A DNA stretch of 64,000 nt, taken from the NCBI GenBank assembly GCA_023958095.1, contig JAMLGJ010000007.1, positions 48,355-112,354 of the forward strand. Reading direction: 5' to 3'. The position numbers and the translations under genes were made by a program. Below the pieces are notes generated by a model, which saw only the letters and a list, made by a program, of their open reading frames with translations, was not told the origin of the DNA and ran no database searches. Of the stretch, positions 16,077 through 25,143 are shown piece by piece (positions within the stretch are counted from its first letter, which is position 1; every line of letters begins with the position of its first letter). The DNA comes from Microthrixaceae bacterium. Lineage in GTDB: Bacteria; Actinomycetota; Acidimicrobiia; Acidimicrobiales; Microtrichaceae.

Positions 16077-18641
16077 TCAGGTGCTCGGGAACAGTTCTGC
16101 GGCTCGCATTCGTTCCGCGGCCTCCACGGTGGCCCACATCCGTTCGAGGTGCTGTTCGACCTGTCTCGTGCCACTCGGCAGGGGGTGCTCGAGGAGGAAG
16201 TCCTCGACCCGTCGGGCGGTCGCCCCATCGGTGAAGGTCCTGATTCCCTCGAGCATCCTCGGCAGCGAACCGGATGGGAGTCGGTCCCTGAGCTCCCCGT
16301 GGTGTGCCTCGATGAACGCCCAGGCCTCGGCTCCCCGGTCACGGTTGGAGAGCGCCCGACGAAGCGTGTACGGCGCGTCCTGGCTGCGCACCTCGCCCAG
16401 GCAGGACTCCAGGGCGGAGGCGAACTGGTTCGGGTCGGAAGTCGCCACCAGCGCCGCGAGGTGTCGTTGTTCCTCCTGTGGGGTGGCTGCCTGTCGCCAA
16501 CGGCGTCGGATCTCCTCGTAGCGGGACTCGTCGGGCTCCCTGGCGACCACGTCGAGGGCGGCAGCGGCGACGGCCGGGTAGGCCGCAGTGGGGCCGGAGT
16601 CGAACACCGAAACGGCGAGGTCCTTCGCCTCCGGGTCGGCTCCGGTGGTGCCGAGGGCTGCCATCACCGTGGCAGCCACCTCGCCGGTCCTGCCACTGCA
16701 GCGGAGCGGGGGATGCTCGGAGAGGACCGGGTTGAGCAGCTCGCGGGTCCAGCCCTGCAGCCGCTCGCGCTGGTCGGCGGCCACCAGTCGGTCGAGTTCC
16801 GAGAGGATCGAGGTCACACGCCTCCAGAGCGACGGATCGAGCGCACCACTGCCCGCCACCGTGGCGAGCGCATCGAGGGCATCCAAGGGTTGCAGCGCTC
16901 CCGCCAGCACGCAGAACCAGGTGTCGTCGAGCAGGACGAAGCGTTCCAGGGGCGAGTCCGTGTCGGTGAGCAGATCGTTGCGCAGATCCGTTGGGAGGAG
17001 CGTCCTGAAGAACCCGCTTCCTCCGGGGTTCACCCGCAGCCGGTCGGTGCCGGAGGGCAACTCGAGCGTTGCGCGCGACTCCAGGATGAGACGCTGGGTG
17101 CCCTCGTGTCCCTCGCCACCGGCGACCAGGGTCATCGGCACGGGGTAGGGCCGTTCCGACGCACCCTCCTCTGCGTCGGCCCGGTACAGGGCGCGCCGTT
17201 GCGAGAGGTGTACCGCCGAGGACTCCTCCACTGGCTCGACCGACACGAGTGGATGTCCGCCCCTGAAGATCCAGGACTCAGCGATCCGCTCCACCGGTTC
17301 ACCCGTGGACTCCTCCAGCGCCCGCCAGAGGTCCGCCGTGTCGGTGTTCCCGTAGGCGTGCCTGCGCAGGTAGGAACGGATGCCGTCCCTGAAGGCCTCC
17401 GGCCCCAGGTACTGCTCGAACATGCGCAGGACCGAGGCGCCCTTCTCATAGGTGAGGATGTCGAACATTGCCTCGGAATCCGCAGCGGTGCGCACCTCGA
17501 ACTCGATCGGTCGCGTGCTGACGAGGGCATCGGTGTCGAACGCAGCCGATCGGGCCAGGCCGAAGGTCGTCCACACGTCCCACTCGGGGCGGAAGGAGTC
17601 GCTCGCCGAGATCTCCATGAACGTGGCGAAGGCCTCGTTGAGCCAGATCCCGTTCCACCAGGACATGGTCACGAGGTTGCCGAACCACATGTGGGCGAGC
17701 TCGTGGTTGATGACGTCCGCGACCCGCTGGAGCTCGAGTGGGGAGGCCGCCTCCGGCTCGACCAGGAGCAGCACCTCCCTGAAGGTGATGCAACCCAGGT
17801 TCTCCATCGCCCCGAACGCGAAGTCGGGGATCGCCACCAGGTCCACCTTGTCGCCGGGGAGGGGCAGGTCGTAGTAGTCCTCGAAGAATCCGAGGGCGGC
17901 GGTGGCGACCTCGATCGCGAAGCCGGTGAGGTGCGACTGGCCCGGTGGATGGATGACCCGGAGCGGGATCGGCCCCTCCCTGCCGGGCACCGAGGGCGCA
18001 TCGGTCACCTCCAGGGGTCCCACGACGAGCGCAAGGAGGTAGCTCGACATCGGGATGGTCGGAGCGAAGCGCACCGCGACCATGGGAACCTCCGTCGCTG
18101 CGTCGAGTGCCTCCCGGCCCACCTCGGCACCGTTGGACACCGCGGTCGAGCCCTCCGGCACCTCGAGGGTCACCGCGAAGGAAGCCTTGAAGGCGGGCTC
18201 GTCGAAGCACGGAAGGATCCGGCGCGCATGGGTCGACTCGCACTGGGACACGGCAAGACGTTCGGTGCGTCCCTCGAAGTCGAACTCCGAGGTGTAGAGC
18301 CCGACGAGGTTGTCGCAGTAGCGGCCCGAATAGCTCAGGTGCACCTGGGTCGCCCCGGCCGGAAGCGGGCTCCCGGGGCGCAGGATGATCCACTCCCGGT
18401 CGTGCTCGGTCACCACCTCGGGGTCGTGCACGGCACCGGAGGAGTCCGTTATCCCCACCGAGCAGATCTCGAGGTCGAGTGCGTGGAGCGTGAGTTCACG
18501 GAGGTCCTCGTCCAGCTCGAGGAGGATCGTGACCTCACCCGAGAACCCCTCGGCGTTCGGGTCGATCCGTAGGCGCAGGTCGTACTCGCTGGGCCGGGCC
18601 GTCGTGGGAAGCCTGTGTCGGTCGGTGTGTGTCTCGCCCAT
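16077..18641 (-). CDS. pepN: M1 family metallopeptidase, aminopeptidase N
   Basis: 854 residues. Zinc site H313-E314-xx-H317 in HELAHMWFGNL with the distal Glu336 in NEAFATFME, and the substrate-binding GAMENLG exopeptidase motif. The N-terminal beta domain (about 1-210), catalytic domain (about 210-450) and a helical ERAP1-C-like C-terminal half (about 530-850) are in the standard order, and the length fits the actinobacterial PepN group. It removes N-terminal residues from peptides in the cytosol. The ATG at 18641 is 42 bp from the divergent crotonase start, so the promoters must overlap. Convergent with DUF2332, with a weak GGGGT/ACCCC stem in the gap. Confidence 0.95.
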   Translation of the reverse strand: MGETHTDRHRLPTTARPSEYDLRLRIDPNAEGFSGEVTILLELDEDLRELTLHALDLEICSVGITDSSGAVHDPEVVTEHDREWIILRPGSPLPAGATQVHLSYSGRYCDNLVGLYTSEFDFEGRTERLAVSQCESTHARRILPCFDEPAFKASFAVTLEVPEGSTAVSNGAEVGREALDAATEVPMVAVRFAPTIPMSSYLLALVVGPLEVTDAPSVPGREGPIPLRVIHPPGQSHLTGFAIEVATAALGFFEDYYDLPLPGDKVDLVAIPDFAFGAMENLGCITFREVLLLVEPEAASPLELQRVADVINHELAHMWFGNLVTMSWWNGIWLNEAFATFMEISASDSFRPEWDVWTTFGLARSAAFDTDALVSTRPIEFEVRTAADSEAMFDILTYEKGASVLRMFEQYLGPEAFRDGIRSYLRRHAYGNTDTADLWRALEESTGEPVERIAESWIFRGGHPLVSVEPVEESSAVHLSQRRALYRADAEEGASERPYPVPMTLVAGGEGHEGTQRLILESRATLELPSGTDRLRVNPGGSGFFRTLLPTDLRNDLLTDTDSPLERFVLLDDTWFCVLAGALQPLDALDALATVAGSGALDPSLWRRVTSILSELDRLVAADQRERLQGWTRELLNPVLSEHPPLRCSGRTGEVAATVMAALGTTGADPEAKDLAVSVFDSGPTAAYPAVAAAALDVVAREPDESRYEEIRRRWRQAATPQEEQRHLAALVATSDPNQFASALESCLGEVRSQDAPYTLRRALSNRDRGAEAWAFIEAHHGELRDRLPSGSLPRMLEGIRTFTDGATARRVEDFLLEHPLPSGTRQVEQHLERMWATVEAAERMRAAELFPST

Positions 18642-18683
18642 TCGGTCCAACGATACGTCGCCCGCTCGGGTACGGTCGGACAC

Positions 18684-19520
18684 GTGTACGAGTGCTTCGA
18701 GGTCTCCAACTCCGACGGTGTCGCCCACCTGCAGCTCAGGCGCGGCGACGAGCTGAACACGATGCTTCCCTCCTTCTGGGAGGAGCTCCCCCGGATAGTG
18801 GAGGAGATCGACCGGAACGCCTCGGCGCGGGTGATCGTGATCTCCTCCACGGGCCGTCACTTCTCCGCCGGCATGGACCTGTCGGTGTTCACCGGCGACA
18901 ACGGGCTCGCCGCCGGCGGCGGGTCCGACGACAAGGGCCGGCGGGCGTCTGCCCTGTGGATGCTGGTGCAGCACCTGCAGGATTCCTTCACCGCCCTCGA
19001 ACGCGCACGTGTCCCCGTCCTCGCGGCCATCCAGGGTGGCTGCATCGGTGGGGCCGTGGACATGGTCTGCGCGGCCGACATGCGCTACTGCTCCGCGGAT
19101 GCCTTCTTCTGCGTGCAGGAGATCAACATCGGCATGACCGCGGACGTCGGGACGTTGCAGCGCCTGCCCAAGCTGATTCCCGAGGGAGTCGCGCGCGAAC
19201 TCGCCTACACCGGGGACCGGATGCCTGCCGAGAGGGCACTCGAGGTGGGCCTGGTCAACCGGGTCTTCGAGGACCACGAGACGCTCGTCGAGGGGACGCT
19301 CGAGGTGGCGGCCCGGATCGCCGCACACTCCCCGCTCGCCATCTGGGGTACCAAGGAGGCGATCAACTACGCCCGCGACCACTCCGTGGCCGACTCGCTG
19401 CACCAGATCGCGGGTTGGCAGTCCGGCATGTTCGTGGGATCCGACATGGCCGAGGAGTTCGCGGCCAAGGCGGAGGGTCGCGAACCCTCCTTCGAGGACA
19501 TCCCACCGCGCCCCGCCTGA
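18684..19520 (+). CDS. Crotonase-superfamily enzyme, delta(3,5)-delta(2,4)-dienoyl-CoA isomerase-like (ECH1-like)
   Basis: 278 residues. Oxyanion-hole segments are FSAGMDLSVF and GGCIGGAVDMVCAADMRYC. The block CVQEINIGMTADVGTLQRLPK carries the Glu and Asp that mark dienoyl-CoA isomerases (ECH1) as opposed to ordinary hydratases; the Asp in GAVDMV completes the acidic trio. ECH1 shifts double bonds during beta-oxidation of unsaturated fatty acids with odd-position double bonds. Start is the GTG at 18684 (VYECFEV), since upstream codons lie in the divergent pepN promoter. If the acidic residues are coincidental it would be a generic enoyl-CoA hydratase. Confidence 0.85.
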   Translation: MYECFEVSNSDGVAHLQLRRGDELNTMLPSFWEELPRIVEEIDRNASARVIVISSTGRHFSAGMDLSVFTGDNGLAAGGGSDDKGRRASALWMLVQHLQDSFTALERARVPVLAAIQGGCIGGAVDMVCAADMRYCSADAFFCVQEINIGMTADVGTLQRLPKLIPEGVARELAYTGDRMPAERALEVGLVNRVFEDHETLVEGTLEVAARIAAHSPLAIWGTKEAINYARDHSVADSLHQIAGWQSGMFVGSDMAEEFAAKAEGREPSFEDIPPRPA

Positions 19521-19547
19521 ACGCAGCGGGAGCACCCGGGGCCCCGC

Positions 19548-19790
19548 ATGGATCCCGGACAGGAAATGGTGAAGTCCCCGCTCCGTCCGGTCGACCTCTC
19601 AACCATGCGAGGACGCCGTTGGTGCACCCAGGCCGAAGCGGCCCACCGGATGGGGGTCACGCCGTCCGCCGTGCGACGCCTGGTGGCCACCGGGGCACTT
19701 CCCGCGGTGCAGGTCGATGGGCAGGTCCGCCTGGAGGTTGCCGAGGTGGAGCGCTACGCGCACCGTCGGCGTTGCTGCGGGATCCGCTGA
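19548..19790 (+). CDS. Small helix-turn-helix protein, excisionase/MerR-like fold
   Basis: 80 residues; an ATG at 19548 or six codons later. The core WCTQAEAAHRMGVTPSAVRRLVATGALPAVQVDGQVRLEVAEVERYAHRR is a winged helix-turn-helix of the HTH_17/excisionase class, with the recognition helix followed by the short wing. Such proteins bind DNA as small regulators or recombination directionality factors. There is no integrase nearby, so a regulatory role is more likely. Small size and an isolated position keep confidence moderate. Confidence 0.6.
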   Translation: MDPGQEMVKSPLRPVDLSTMRGRRWCTQAEAAHRMGVTPSAVRRLVATGALPAVQVDGQVRLEVAEVERYAHRRRCCGIR

Positions 19791-19887
19791 GGCGCCCGGC
19801 GAACCCGCTGGCCGATCGGTGGGCACCCGGGATCAGCGGCCCGGGCCGTGACCCAAGTGGTGCCGGCCTGCCTGTAGCGTTCCGGCG

Positions 19888-22689
19888 ATGGCAGAGCTGA
19901 GCGCACCCAGCGGCGCCGGGACGTCCGCAGTGGCGGTGTCGCGGCCCGGGCTCCCGACCGCGGAGGCCTGCACGATGGGAGCGGAGGAGGTTGCCTCTGC
20001 CCTCGGGGTGGCGCTGGACGAAGGGCTCGGACCCGCCGATGCAGCCGCGCGGCTCGAGGAGGTGGGGGAGAACCGGTTGGCCGAGTCGGAGCCGGTTCCC
20101 GCATGGAAGCGCCTCGTGTCGCAGTACACCGACGTGCTCACATACGTGCTGCTCGGGGCGGCAGTGGTCTCCGCCGCGGTCGGTGACCTCAAGGACCCGA
20201 TCGTCATCCTCGTCGTGCTCGCCATAAACGGCGTGTTCGGCTTCATCCAGGAGAGCCGGGCCGATGCGGCGATGGCCGCGCTGTCCGAGATGCTCGAGAC
20301 CGTGGTCAAGGTGCGCCGCGGCGGGCAGCTCCTCGAGGTGCCCGCCTCCGAACTGGTGCCCGGCGACCTGGTGGTGCTCGACGCGGGCGACCGCGTGCCG
20401 GCTGACGGCCGGTTCGTGGTGACCAACAACCTGGGCGTCGAGGAGTCCGCCCTGACCGGCGAGTCGGTGCCGACCGACAAGCACACCGCCGCGCTGCACA
20501 CCGGGGAGGCCGCTGCGGTCGGCGACCGTGCCAACAGCGGGTTCATGAACACCACCGTCGTTCGCGGCCGTGGGGAGCTCCTCGTCACCACCACCGGCAT
20601 GCAGACGGAGGTCGGCCGCCTGGCCGGGATGCTGGCGGAGGCACCCCACCAGGCAACACCCCTGCAACGGCAGCTGGACGTGCTGGGCAAGCGACTCGCG
20701 GCCATCGCGGTGCTGGCGGTGATCGTGGTGTTCGCCCTGGCGGTGGCCCAGGGGGAGGACCTCGACGAGGCGCTGCTGGAGTCGGTTGCACTGGCAGTTG
20801 CCGCGATACCCGAGGGACTGCCGGCGGTGGTCACCGTGACGCTCGCCCTGGGTGTGTCGCGGATGGCCAGTCACAACGCCATCGTCAAGCGTCTCGCCTC
20901 GGTGGAGACGCTCGGTTCCACCACCGCCATCTGCTCGGACAAGACCGGGACGCTCACGCTCAACCAGATGACGGCCACGGTGCTGGTCACCGGGGAGGGC
21001 CGCTACGCGGTGGAGGGTCTCGGCTACGACGCCATCGGGAGGGTGCCCGAGCAGCCCGACCGTTCGGGCTTCCCCGGACCGCCTCCGGATCCCGGTGGCT
21101 CGGGGAGCTCGCGCGACGAAGCGCTGGCCCTGGGAGTGCTGTGCAACGAGGCCGAGGTGCGCTTCGATTCCCAGGGGGGTGCCGAATCCGTGGTCGGGGA
21201 CCCGACGGAGGTTGCCCTGGTCGTGCTGGCGGCGAAGGCGGGGCTCGAGCCCGAGGCCCTCAGGCGCCAGCGACCGCGCATGGCCGAGGTTCCGTTCGAC
21301 TCGGCGACGAAGTACATGGCCACACTCCATGAGCACCCCGATGACCCCGAGGCATCCCTGCTGGTGGTCAAGGGCGCACCGGACGTGGTGTTGGAGCGGG
21401 CCTCCGCGATGAGGACGCCCGGGGGCACGCTCCCGATCGACGGCGAGCTCCGGGCACTCGTGGAGCGCGAGAACGCAGCGCTCGGCGAGGCGGGCCTTCG
21501 CGTGCTCGCGATTGCCAGCCGCGAGGTGCCCGTGCGCGCCGCGGAGTTCGAGGCGGACCTGGCCGACGAGGTCGGGGGGCTCGAGCTGCGTGCCCTGGTG
21601 GGCATCCTCGACCCACCACGTGCCGAAGCGGTCGAGGCGGTGGAGAAGTGCCACAGTGCCGGCGTCGAGGTCCGCATGATCACAGGCGACCACGCCACCA
21701 CCGCGGGTGCGATCGCAACGGAGCTCGGCATACCCGGCGACGTGATCACCGGGGCCGAGATCGAGTCGCTCGGCGACGACCAGCTGGCGGACCGGATCGG
21801 AACCGTCGGCGTGTGCGCCCGGGTCTCCCCCGAGCACAAGGTGCGGGTCGTCAAGGCACTCCAGGCGAACGGTGAGATCGTCGCGATGACCGGTGACGGG
21901 GTGAACGACGCCCCAGCGCTGAAAACCGCCGACATCGGCGTGGCGATGGGGGTGACCGGCACCGAGGTCACCAAGGAAGCCGGTGACATGGTCCTCACCG
22001 ACGACAACTTCGCCACGATCGTCTCCGCGGTGCGCCGTGGTCGCGCGATCTACGAGAACATCCTCAGCTTCGTGCGCTTCCAGCTCACGACGAACATCGC
22101 CGCGATCGGCTCGATCCTGTTCGGACGCCTGTTGGGGATGCCGACGCCCTTCACCGCGATCCAGGTGCTGTTCGTGAACATCATCGCGGACGGCCCTCCG
22201 GCCGTGAGCCTCGGTGTCGACCCTCCCAAGCCGGGCCTCATGGGGAGGCCACCCCGGGATCCGAAGGCGCCCATACTGAGTGGAACGCGCCTGCTGCGCA
22301 TCGTGCTCGGAGCGGTGATGATGACGGTCCTGACGCTGGGGGTGCTCTGGTGGGCCGAAGGGCGCTTCGGCACCGCGGAGGCGCTCACGATGACCTTCAC
22401 CACCTTCGTGCTGCTGCAGATGGTGAACGCCCTGGTGGTCCGATCCGGCTCCTCCACGGTCTTCACGGGCCACAGCCTCACCAACCGCTACCTGTGGATG
22501 GCGCTCGGTTCGGTGGTGGCCGTGCAGGTCGTGGTCGTGCAGTGGCCGCCCGCCCAGGGAGTGTTCGACACCGTCGGGCTGGACGCTGGCCAGTGGGGCA
22601 TATGTGTCGGGTTGGCGTTGCTCTACACGCTCATCGACGAGGTCCGCAGCGTGGTGGAGCGGACGCGGGAGTCACGCGGGCGGGACTGA
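19888..22689 (+). CDS. P2-type cation-transporting ATPase (PacL/SERCA-like)
   Basis: 933 residues. Phosphorylation motif DKTGTLT with Asp351, the actuator motif TGES (ALTGESVPTDK), PEGLPAVVT in helix M4 and the hinge TGDGVNDAPAL are all present, with the N-terminal cation ATPase domain and a four-helix C-terminal domain. PEGL with two acidic residues in later helices fits a Ca2+ or Mn2+ pump rather than Na/K types. It exports cations across the cytoplasmic membrane using ATP. The start ATG 19888 leaves a 30-residue Ser/Gly tail before the conserved domain. Single gene, no coupled regulator visible. Confidence 0.93.
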   Translation: MAELSAPSGAGTSAVAVSRPGLPTAEACTMGAEEVASALGVALDEGLGPADAAARLEEVGENRLAESEPVPAWKRLVSQYTDVLTYVLLGAAVVSAAVGDLKDPIVILVVLAINGVFGFIQESRADAAMAALSEMLETVVKVRRGGQLLEVPASELVPGDLVVLDAGDRVPADGRFVVTNNLGVEESALTGESVPTDKHTAALHTGEAAAVGDRANSGFMNTTVVRGRGELLVTTTGMQTEVGRLAGMLAEAPHQATPLQRQLDVLGKRLAAIAVLAVIVVFALAVAQGEDLDEALLESVALAVAAIPEGLPAVVTVTLALGVSRMASHNAIVKRLASVETLGSTTAICSDKTGTLTLNQMTATVLVTGEGRYAVEGLGYDAIGRVPEQPDRSGFPGPPPDPGGSGSSRDEALALGVLCNEAEVRFDSQGGAESVVGDPTEVALVVLAAKAGLEPEALRRQRPRMAEVPFDSATKYMATLHEHPDDPEASLLVVKGAPDVVLERASAMRTPGGTLPIDGELRALVERENAALGEAGLRVLAIASREVPVRAAEFEADLADEVGGLELRALVGILDPPRAEAVEAVEKCHSAGVEVRMITGDHATTAGAIATELGIPGDVITGAEIESLGDDQLADRIGTVGVCARVSPEHKVRVVKALQANGEIVAMTGDGVNDAPALKTADIGVAMGVTGTEVTKEAGDMVLTDDNFATIVSAVRRGRAIYENILSFVRFQLTTNIAAIGSILFGRLLGMPTPFTAIQVLFVNIIADGPPAVSLGVDPPKPGLMGRPPRDPKAPILSGTRLLRIVLGAVMMTVLTLGVLWWAEGRFGTAEALTMTFTTFVLLQMVNALVVRSGSSTVFTGHSLTNRYLWMALGSVVAVQVVVVQWPPAQGVFDTVGLDAGQWGICVGLALLYTLIDEVRSVVERTRESRGRD

Positions 22690-22808
22690 CACCCGGGCGG
22701 GCTGGAACGCCGCACGACCGCGACGCCGGTGATGCGGTGGCGGACCGCCTCGGTGGCCAGCAAGCGGGGTAGCGTGGCCCCTCGCCACTACCGCTACAGG
22801 GGGCATAC

Positions 22809-23909
22809 GTGCGAGCAGCTGTTCTGGAGGCGGCCAACGAGCCGCTCAGGGTGTGCGAGGTCGACCTCGAGGGTCCCGGGCCACGCGAGGTGAGGGTGCG
22901 GATCGAGGCGTGCGGTGTGTGCCATTCCGACATCTCGCTGGTGGACGGCACGTTCCCGATGATGGGTCCCACCGTTGCCGGCCACGAGGCAGCGGGAGTC
23001 GTGGTGGAGGTCGGCCCGGGGGTTTCCAGGGTCGCGGTGGGGGACCACGTCGTGTTGAGCCCGAACCCGTCCTGTGGGGACTGCAGGGCCTGCCGGCGGG
23101 GCCGGCCCGGGGCCTGCGGGGAGACAGCCGCGCTCATGACCGCCACTTTCCCGGATGGCACCACGAAGCTGTCGCGATCGGGCGGCTCCGAGGTGGTCTA
23201 CCGCGGCCTGGGACTCGGTGCGTGGGCCACCGAGGTGGTGGTCTCGGAGCGAGGCGCCGTGCCGGTTCCCGCCGATGTCCCCCTCGACGTCGCCTGCGTG
23301 ATCGGCTGTGCCGTGCAGACCGGTGTCGGAGCTGCACTGAACACCGCCTCGCTGCTCCCGGGTGACTCGGTGCTCGTGATCGGAGCGGGGGGCATCGGTG
23401 TGTCCATCGCAGCCGGTGCCGCCGTCGCGGGGGCGACGCGGGTGATCGTGTCCGACCCGTCGGAGTCGCGACGCGAGCAGGCCATGGCCTTCGGCGCGAC
23501 CGACGTCATCGACCCCGCCGACCAGGACGTGGTGGCCGAGGTGCAACGCCTCGTGCCCGGTGGGGTGGACGCCGCGTTCGATGCCGTGGGGTCCGCACCG
23601 CTCATCGACACCGCGCTGGCCGCCACCTGCAACGGGGGAGAGGTGCTCATGGTCGGTGCCGCGCCGATCGACCACAGCCTCACCCTGCAGCCCGTGACGA
23701 TGATGTTCTCCGAGAAGTCCGTCAAGGGGTCGCTCCTCGGTTCGTGCGACTCGGTGCGCGACATCCCACGGATCGTCGATCTCTGGCAGGCGGGCCGGCT
23801 CCCGCTCGAGAAGATGGTGACCTCGCGCAGGCCCCTCGATGAGGTCAACGAAGCGATCGAGGACGCACGCTCCGGCAAGGGCCTCCGCACGGTGCTCACC
23901 ATGCCCTGA
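22809..23909 (+). CDS. Zinc-dependent alcohol dehydrogenase (MDR family)
   Basis: 366 residues from a GTG start. Catalytic zinc ligands are C and H in EACGVCHSD and VAGHEAAGVV, and the structural zinc is bound by four Cys in SCGDCRACRRGRPGAC (C-x2-C-x2-C-x7-C). The Rossmann motif is VLVIGAGGIGVS. The sequence resembles the actinobacterial zinc alcohol/formaldehyde-type dehydrogenases (Rxyl_3153 group) that oxidise primary alcohols with NAD or bound cofactor. Downstream is a 15-bp tandem repeat that overlaps the stop codon. Substrate undetermined. Confidence 0.9.
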   Translation: MRAAVLEAANEPLRVCEVDLEGPGPREVRVRIEACGVCHSDISLVDGTFPMMGPTVAGHEAAGVVVEVGPGVSRVAVGDHVVLSPNPSCGDCRACRRGRPGACGETAALMTATFPDGTTKLSRSGGSEVVYRGLGLGAWATEVVVSERGAVPVPADVPLDVACVIGCAVQTGVGAALNTASLLPGDSVLVIGAGGIGVSIAAGAAVAGATRVIVSDPSESRREQAMAFGATDVIDPADQDVVAEVQRLVPGGVDAAFDAVGSAPLIDTALAATCNGGEVLMVGAAPIDHSLTLQPVTMMFSEKSVKGSLLGSCDSVRDIPRIVDLWQAGRLPLEKMVTSRRPLDEVNEAIEDARSGKGLRTVLTMP

Positions 23910-23943
23910 CCCTCCATGCCCTGACCCTGCGCGCCCTGACCCC
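23899..23943 (+). repeat. 15-bp tandem repeat overlapping a stop codon
   Basis: Two perfect copies of CCATGCCCTGACCCT (23899-23913 and 23914-23928) and a third, degenerate one. The TGA of the first copy is the stop codon of the alcohol dehydrogenase, so each copy carries a potential stop. Most likely a slippage duplication at the gene end. Confidence 0.7.
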
Positions 23944-24000
23944 CCTTCGCCCGGGAGCCGGCCGCGCCGTGCGTGAGGGTCAGTCGAGCCTCGCGCGGCG

Positions 24001-24486
24001 TCAGCCGAGGGCCGACTCGATCGCCTTGAGCACCGCCGGGTCGTCCGGCGCGGTCATCGGGTCGAACCGAGCGAGCACGGATCCGTCCCGTGCCAGCAGG
24101 AACTTCTCGAAGTTCCAGCGGATGTCACCGGTGTGGCCCTCGGCATCGGGTGTCTCCACGAGGAGCTGGTACAGCTCGTGGCGACCTTCCCCGTTGACGT
24201 CCACCTTCTCGGTCATCGGGAAGGTCACGCCGTAGGTGGCGGAGCAGAACTCGGCGATCTCCTCGGCGGAGCCGGGTTCCTGCTCGCCGAACTGGTTGCA
24301 CGGCACACCCAGCACGGTGAATCCCTTCTCGGAGAAGCGCTCGTGCAGCTCCTCGAGCTGGGTGTACTGCGGAGTCAGGCCACACCTCGAGGCGACGTTC
24401 ACCACGAGGGTCACCCTGCGGTGGGTCTCCGACATCACGTCGGGGGTGCCATCCAGTGCATTGATCGATATCTCGGGGATGCCCAT
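24001..24486 (-). CDS. Glutathione peroxidase family protein (Cys type)
   Basis: 161 residues. The peroxidatic Cys is in VNVASRCGLTPQY (Cys in place of selenocysteine), with Gln in NQFGEQEPGS and Trp in RWNFEKFLL completing the catalytic trio; CNQFG carries a second Cys typical of thioredoxin-dependent members. It reduces hydroperoxides in the cytosol, probably with thioredoxin, as actinobacteria lack glutathione. Start ATG at 24486. It is convergent with the alcohol dehydrogenase and divergent from the DsbB-like gene with 54 bp between. Confidence 0.93.
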   Translation of the reverse strand: MGIPEISINALDGTPDVMSETHRRVTLVVNVASRCGLTPQYTQLEELHERFSEKGFTVLGVPCNQFGEQEPGSAEEIAEFCSATYGVTFPMTEKVDVNGEGRHELYQLLVETPDAEGHTGDIRWNFEKFLLARDGSVLARFDPMTAPDDPAVLKAIESALG

Positions 24487-24540
24487 GGCGCCAAGCTAGC
24501 TGTCCCCGGGTAGCCGGGTGCGGCCGTTAGGCTCGACGCC

Positions 24541-25143
24541 GTGATCGACTCGAGGATGATCACCTTCCTCTCGCTGCTCGCACTGCTGTGCGCGCTGTTC
24601 CTGGTGGTGGTCGCCGTGTTCAGCGTCTGGCGACTGGCCGAGGGCTCGCTTCCCCCCGCGGTCGCTGAGCTGCGTGAGGGGATCGGAACGGCGGCGTTGT
24701 GGTTGGCCTTCGCGGTTGCTGCCACGGCCACCTTCGGCAGCCTGTGGCTGTCCGAGGTCGAGAACCTGCCGCCGTGCCACCTCTGTTGGTGGCAGCGCGG
24801 CTTCATGTACCCCCAGACGTTGCTGCTGGGTGTGGCCGCGATCGGTCGCTGGGTGTGGATCCGCTGGATCTCGATCCCGATGGTGCTCATCGGGGCGGGC
24901 ATCTCCACGTACCACTACGTGCTCGAGCGCTTCCCGGAGGACATCGCCTCCTCGTGTTCCACCGACGTTCCGTGCACCACGGTGTGGATCTGGAAGTACC
25001 ACTTCCTGTCGATCCCCGGCATGGCATGGCTCGGGTTCGTGACGATCGCGGTCCTGCTGGCCCTCGCACGGCGGCCCGATACGGACGTGCAACGCAGTGC
25101 CGGTAGCCTCCGTGGCGAAGGCGAACTGGAGCTGACGAGATGA
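24541..25143 (+). CDS. DsbB-like disulfide bond formation membrane protein (BdbC-like)
   Basis: 200 residues with four to five transmembrane helices. The quinone-reactive CxxC is in PPCHLCWWQRGFMYP and a second pair SSCSTDVPC lies in the periplasmic loop, as in DsbB/BdbC. It reoxidises an extracytoplasmic thiol oxidase and passes electrons to quinone. The next gene encodes a membrane-anchored thioredoxin-like protein and overlaps by four bases (ATGA), which fits an oxidase/reoxidase pair. Start GTG at 24541, or an ATG five codons later. Confidence 0.9.
   Translation: MIDSRMITFLSLLALLCALFLVVVAVFSVWRLAEGSLPPAVAELREGIGTAALWLAFAVAATATFGSLWLSEVENLPPCHLCWWQRGFMYPQTLLLGVAAIGRWVWIRWISIPMVLIGAGISTYHYVLERFPEDIASSCSTDVPCTTVWIWKYHFLSIPGMAWLGFVTIAVLLALARRPDTDVQRSAGSLRGEGELELTR

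Noticed and set aside
15555..18572. A very long plus-strand open frame (about 1000 codons) opposite the aminopeptidase gene
   Set aside because: It is a GC-rich antisense shadow: no protein family motif, skewed Arg/Gly/His composition, and pepN on the other strand has complete catalytic motifs.
19657..22473. Long minus-strand open frame opposite the cation ATPase
   Set aside because: Antisense shadow with His/Gly/Arg-rich composition and no motif; the plus-strand ATPase has all P-type signatures.
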